The notes under the pieces were generated by a model. It did not search any database, had not been told where the DNA came from, and was given only the letters and a program-made list of their open reading frames with translations. A stretch of 64,000 bases of DNA from Nocardioides turkmenicus (GTDB lineage Bacteria > Actinomycetota > Actinomycetes > Propionibacteriales > Nocardioidaceae). The translations under genes and the position numbers were made by a program. The stretch covers positions 230,443 through 294,442 of the forward strand of contig NZ_JAALAA010000005.1 in assembly GCF_011045035.1 (NCBI RefSeq). Reading direction: 5' to 3'. This document shows positions 60,824 through 64,000 of this stretch, piece by piece. Position 1 is the first letter of the stretch; every line of letters begins with the position of its first letter.

Positions 60824-61411
60824 GTGGGCTTCTGGGACGTCATCACGGGTCGTACGCGACCGAAGCAGGCCAACCTCGATGCGCTGTTCGCGGTGCCGAC
60901 CGCCGCGCTCACCATGCAGACCTCGCTCGGGCTGGTCCCGACCGGCGACGGCGCGGTCTGCTACCGGGCCGCGGCGGGAGCCGGGTTCGCCGGCACGCAG
61001 AACGACGTCGTCGAGCTGCTCGGCGCCTCCGAGAGCGCGCCGACGGTGACCACCAGCGTCGACGAGTTCGGGTTCACCTGGCTCAGCGTCGACCACGAGC
61101 CCCTCGACCCGGCCAACCCCGACATCACCGGCTTGGTGACCGACCTCCACGCGGTCAACACCACGCTGGAGATGAACGGTTTCGGCCCGGGGCTGCTGTG
61201 CTCGCTGATCGCCTTCAGCGGCGCCGACGGACGCCGCGTCGCCCTGATCTACCTCTACAAGCAGGGCACGTTCTACCCCTTCGTCCCGACCGGCCCGCAG
61301 GAGCGCGACAACCTGCTCGAGATCAACGTCCGCACTGCGATCGAGGGCGACCTGCCGGTCGAGAAGGACCTCTCCCGCTGGCTCGCGCTCTGGGGCGCCC
61401 CCGGGCTCTGA
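60824..61411 (+). CDS. pspAB: PspA-associated protein PspAB
   Basis: 195 residues: MGFWDVITGRTRPKQANLDALFAVPTAALTM and the block DEFGFTWLSVDHEPLDPANPDITGLVTDLHAVN are family features; the C-terminal LEINVRTAIEGDLPVEKDLSRWLALWGAPG is also conserved. The protein is soluble with no enzyme motif. It belongs to the pspA-pspAA-htpX-pspAB cluster and probably helps sense or regulate PspA. Confidence 0.88.
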   Translation: MGFWDVITGRTRPKQANLDALFAVPTAALTMQTSLGLVPTGDGAVCYRAAAGAGFAGTQNDVVELLGASESAPTVTTSVDEFGFTWLSVDHEPLDPANPDITGLVTDLHAVNTTLEMNGFGPGLLCSLIAFSGADGRRVALIYLYKQGTFYPFVPTGPQERDNLLEINVRTAIEGDLPVEKDLSRWLALWGAPGL

Positions 61412-61423
61412 GGGGCCACCGAC

Positions 61424-62218
61424 ATGGAACGAGCACGGAGCTTCGGCGCGGTCGCGGAGGCCTACGAGCGCTGCCGGCCCGGTTATCCCGACGACCTGGT
61501 CGCGCTGGTGAGCGAGGTCGCCGACGGCCCGGTGCGACGGGCGATCGAGATCGGCGCCGGCACCGGGAAGGCGACCCGCACCTTCGCGGCAGCCGGGATC
61601 GAGGTGGTCGCGACCGAACCCGACGCCGACATGCTCGCCGTGCTCCGGCGCGAGTGCACGGGCCTGCCGGTGACAGCCGTGCGCGCCGCTCTGGAGGAGA
61701 TCGACCCGTCGGCACACGAGCCGTTCGACCTGCTCTACGCAGCCGCCGCCTGGCACTGGACCGCGCCGGCGACCCGGTGGGACCAGGCCACGGCCCTGGT
61801 CCGGGCCGGGGGAGCGGTGGCCTTCTTCGGCGGCCCGTTCGAGCTCGCCGACGAGAAGGTCGCGGCCGCCGAGGCGCGGGCGATCGCGGCGTACGCCCCG
61901 GAGGGCCGCCACATCCCGCCACCGTCGCCGCCGGACGCGCCGATGCTGTTCCCCGGCGACGAGATGCTCGCCGACGGCCGGCTCGATGACGTACGCCAGC
62001 GGGAGGTGCCGCGCCGTTTCACGCTTCCCCGCGACGACTACCTGCGCCACCTCGACACCATCTCCGCGATCCGGATCCTGCCGGCCGCCGACCGGTCCGC
62101 GCTCTTCGCCGACCTGGCCGCGGTGCTGCCGGAGCACGTGGACGTACGCGCGGACCTGATGCTCCACACCGCCCGCCGAACGGGCGCAGCGGATCCTGCG
62201 GAGACCCCGCGTCGATGA
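61424..62218 (+). CDS. SAM-dependent class I methyltransferase
   Basis: 264 residues. Motif I is AIEIGAGTGKATRTFAAAGIEVVATEPDADML (Gly-rich loop and acidic ribose ligand), with AALEEIDPSAHEPFDLLYAAAAWHW as the motif II/IV region and LVRAGGAVAFFGG as post-motif. The N-terminal FGAVAEAYERCRPGYPDDLV is typical of the trans-aconitate/UbiE-like group; the C-terminal about 100 residues probably bind the acceptor. It starts 12 bp after pspAB and may be co-transcribed with it. The substrate is not known. Confidence 0.87.
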   Translation: MERARSFGAVAEAYERCRPGYPDDLVALVSEVADGPVRRAIEIGAGTGKATRTFAAAGIEVVATEPDADMLAVLRRECTGLPVTAVRAALEEIDPSAHEPFDLLYAAAAWHWTAPATRWDQATALVRAGGAVAFFGGPFELADEKVAAAEARAIAAYAPEGRHIPPPSPPDAPMLFPGDEMLADGRLDDVRQREVPRRFTLPRDDYLRHLDTISAIRILPAADRSALFADLAAVLPEHVDVRADLMLHTARRTGAADPAETPRR

Positions 62219-62229
62219 CATCGACACGC

Positions 62230-62256
62230 CACAGACGACTCACAGGTGGCACACAG
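62230..62256. repeat. Three CACAG repeats at 11-bp spacing upstream of the PhoP-like gene
   Basis: CACAG occurs at 62230, 62241 and 62252, an exact 11-bp period, ending 22 bp before the response-regulator ATG. The PhoP box of mycobacteria (TCACAGC direct repeats at 11 bp) is very similar, so this is a likely autoregulatory site. Confidence 0.7.
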
Positions 62257-62278
62257 CAACCGGCCGCATGATGGGGTC

Positions 62279-63001
62279 ATGACAGGAGCACAGACCCTCA
62301 CGCGCCCCGACGGATCGCCGCTGCGGGTGCTCGTCGTCGACGACGAGGTGAACATCGCCGAGCTGATCTCGATGGCGCTGCGCTTCGAGGGCTGGGATGT
62401 CACCATGGCTCACTCCGGTTCCAAGGCCGTGACCGCCGCGAAGGAGACCGCGCCGGACGCGATCGTGCTCGACTGGATGCTCCCCGACTTCGACGGGCTG
62501 GAGGTCCTGCGGCGGGTGCGGTCGACCAACCCGGGCGTACCCGTCCTCTTCCTCACGGCCAAGGACGCGGTGGAGGACCGGGTCGCCGGGCTGACCGCGG
62601 GCGGCGACGACTACGTCACCAAGCCGTTCTCGCTCGAGGAGCTCGTCGCGCGGTTGCGCGGCCTGATGCGGAGAGCCGGCGCGACCCGGGTCGAGGAGCA
62701 CTCGGTGATCCGCGTCGGGGACCTGACGATGGACGAGGACTCCCGCGAGGTGCACCGGGCGGGGGAGGAGATCGCCCTCACCGCGACCGAGTTCGAGCTG
62801 CTCCGCTTCCTGATGCGCAACCCGCGCCGGGTGCTGTCCAAGGCCCAGATCCTCGACCGGGTGTGGTCCTACGACTTCGGCGGCCAGGCCAACGTCGTCG
62901 AGCTCTACATCTCCTACCTGCGCAAGAAGATCGACGCCGGCCGGCAGCCGATGATCCACACGATGCGCGGCGCAGGGTATGTGCTGAAGGCCGCTGAGTG
63001 A
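62279..63001 (+). CDS. PhoP-like OmpR-family response regulator
   Basis: 240 residues. Receiver: VLVVDDEVNIAELISMALRFEGW, the phospho-Asp in AIVLDWMLPDFDGL, FLTAKDAVEDRVAGLTAGGDDYVTKPFSLEELVARLRGLMRRAG, which matches mycobacterial PhoP/TcrX closely. DNA-binding domain: ALTATEFELLRFLMRNPRRVLSKAQILDRVWSYDFGGQANVVELYISYLRKKID, ending TMRGAGYVLKA. The ATG at 62279 is preferred over a start at 62246, which would run through the repeat box. It overlaps the kinase gene by GTGA. Confidence 0.93.
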   Translation: MTGAQTLTRPDGSPLRVLVVDDEVNIAELISMALRFEGWDVTMAHSGSKAVTAAKETAPDAIVLDWMLPDFDGLEVLRRVRSTNPGVPVLFLTAKDAVEDRVAGLTAGGDDYVTKPFSLEELVARLRGLMRRAGATRVEEHSVIRVGDLTMDEDSREVHRAGEEIALTATEFELLRFLMRNPRRVLSKAQILDRVWSYDFGGQANVVELYISYLRKKIDAGRQPMIHTMRGAGYVLKAAE

Positions 63002-64000
63002 CCCCGCTCAAGCGGCTGGTCGCACCGCTCATCTCGCGCCTGGTCATCACCGCGGTCTCGCTGGTGCTGGTGGTCTCGCTGCTGATCGCCACCTTCGCCA
63101 CCATCGCCCTGCGCGAGACCCTGGTGAACCGTCTGGACCGGGACGTGCACGACATGGCTCGCAGCGTCGCCGGCCCACGTCCCGGCAGCAACGTCAACAT
63201 CGGACCGGACTCGGTCATCGCCGTGTTCCCCGAGAACGGTCCCGCCCAGGGCAACCTCGGTGACTTCGTCCCCACCCAGGTGGAGTCGCTCACCCCCGCC
63301 GACCTGGAGGCGTTGGCGGACGTACCTGTCGATGCCCGTCCACATGGCGTCGACCTGCCCGACCACGGTCCCTACCGGGTGATCGCGCAGTCGGGCAACC
63401 TCCCCGACGGCGACCAGGGGGTGGTCGTCACCGGACGCTCGACCAACGAGGTCGACAACACCATCGAGAGCCTGGTCTTCTGGGAGGCCCTGCTGACCCT
63501 GCTCGGCGTCCTCGCGGCCGCAGGAGCCGGCTACGTCGTCGTACGCCGCCAGCTCAGCCCGCTGCGCGAGGTCGCCGCCACCGCGCACACCGTGGCCGCG
63601 CTGCCGCTCTCCTCGGGCGAGGTGTCGGTGACCGAGCGGGTCCCCGACCGGCTCACCGACGAGGACACCGAGGTCGGCCAGGTCGGGGCTGCGCTCAACT
63701 CGCTGCTCGACCACGTCGAGACCTCGCTGGCCGAGCGGCACCGCAGCGAGCAGCAGGTGCGCCAGTTCGTCGCCGACGCCTCCCACGAGCTGCGCACCCC
63801 GCTGACCACGATCCGCGGCTACACCGAGCTGGCCCAGCAGCGGCCCGAGGCGGTCCCGACGGCTCTCGGCAAGGTGGAGGAGGAGACGCTGCGGATGACC
63901 GCGCTGGTCGAGGACCTGCTCCTGCTGGCACGCCTCGACCAGGGCCGTCCGCTCGCCCGCGACCCGGTCGACCTGACCCGGCTGCTCCTGGAGGCCGTCG
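62998..64000 (+). CDS. Two-component sensor histidine kinase, cut by the window end
   Basis: The first 334 codons are inside the window; no stop is reached. GTG at 62998 overlaps the regulator stop. N-terminal membrane helix (LISRLVITAVSLVLVVSLLIATFATIAL), an external sensor domain of about 120 residues, a second helix (ALLTLLGVLAAAGAGYVVV), a HAMP region (RRQLSPLREVAATAHTVAALPL..), and the HisKA box FVADASHELRTPLTTIRGYTE with the phospho-His near residue 263. The ATPase domain lies beyond the end. It is the partner of the PhoP-like regulator. Confidence 0.92.
   Translation, partial: MTPLKRLVAPLISRLVITAVSLVLVVSLLIATFATIALRETLVNRLDRDVHDMARSVAGPRPGSNVNIGPDSVIAVFPENGPAQGNLGDFVPTQVESLTPADLEALADVPVDARPHGVDLPDHGPYRVIAQSGNLPDGDQGVVVTGRSTNEVDNTIESLVFWEALLTLLGVLAAAGAGYVVVRRQLSPLREVAATAHTVAALPLSSGEVSVTERVPDRLTDEDTEVGQVGAALNSLLDHVETSLAERHRSEQQVRQFVADASHELRTPLTTIRGYTELAQQRPEAVPTALGKVEEETLRMTALVEDLLLLARLDQGRPLARDPVDLTRLLLEAV

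Noticed and set aside
1..64000. CRISPR array, tRNA/rRNA genes, insertion sequence or prophage
   Set aside because: No regularly spaced repeats, cloverleaf with CCA-type end, rRNA-like stretch, transposase/integrase motif or phage structural gene was found.

Overview
The window is one block of a high-GC actinobacterial chromosome, most consistent with Nocardioides or a related member of the Nocardioidaceae. The grounds are the strong G/C preference at third codon positions, many GTG/TTG starts, repeated ATGA/GTGA overlaps between neighbouring genes, recurrent leaderless-type promoters, and a gene order typical of Actinobacteria (dxr, site-2 protease, ispG, DUF4081 acetyltransferase, proS, DUF4439 genes, rimP, nusA, ylxR, infB, rbfA, truB, ribF, rpsO, pnp, M16 peptidase, dapB). 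The genus is an inference from style and gene content; no rRNA gene is present. I see no tRNA, rRNA, CRISPR array, insertion sequence or phage gene.

Region by region. 1-6 kb (minus strand): a membrane-anchored beta-propeller-like protein, then a three-gene operon of a secreted protein distantly like selenium-binding protein/methanethiol oxidase, a membrane-anchored protein and a YeeE/YedE sulfur transporter. 6-15.4 kb: a probable putrescine/amine degradation locus (two FAD-dependent amine oxidase-like proteins, an Lrp/AsnC regulator, a class III aminotransferase, a gamma-aminobutyraldehyde-type dehydrogenase), with a small membrane protein, a YiiX-like hydrolase and a TetR/amidase pair inside it. 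15.6-17.6 kb: an OafA-type acyltransferase.

17.8-30.8 kb: the isoprenoid MEP-pathway genes dxr and ispG with a RseP/Rip1-like protease, the DUF4081 acetyltransferase and proS. In this order two accessory blocks are inserted. Between ispG and the acetyltransferase sit a branched structured RNA in the ispG 3' region, two tiny coupled membrane-protein genes, an HTH-NACHT-like NTPase with an array of TGGGAC motifs upstream, a short-chain dehydrogenase and a shortened LacD-like aldolase. Between the acetyltransferase and proS sit two tandem secreted beta-propeller paralogues.

30.9-53 kb: an acetyl-CoA hydrolase-like protein with an internal deletion, a HAD phosphatase, two DUF4439 proteins, and the transcription/translation operon rimP-nusA-(alpha/beta hydrolase)-ylxR-infB-rbfA-truB. 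Then come a frameshifted penicillin acylase, ribF, a PadR/HAAS membrane module with a possible coupled 45-aa protein, rpsO, a Tat-exported molybdenum oxidoreductase, pnp and an M16 peptidase.

53-64 kb: a methyltransferase, dapB, a two-component system with a GerMN-like lipoprotein, a STAS protein, a DUF3043 membrane protein, the actinobacterial Psp envelope-stress cluster (pspA-pspAA-htpX-pspAB), a second methyltransferase, and a PhoP-like response regulator whose kinase runs off the window end. Both response-regulator genes have direct repeats at an 11-bp period upstream, suggesting autoregulation.
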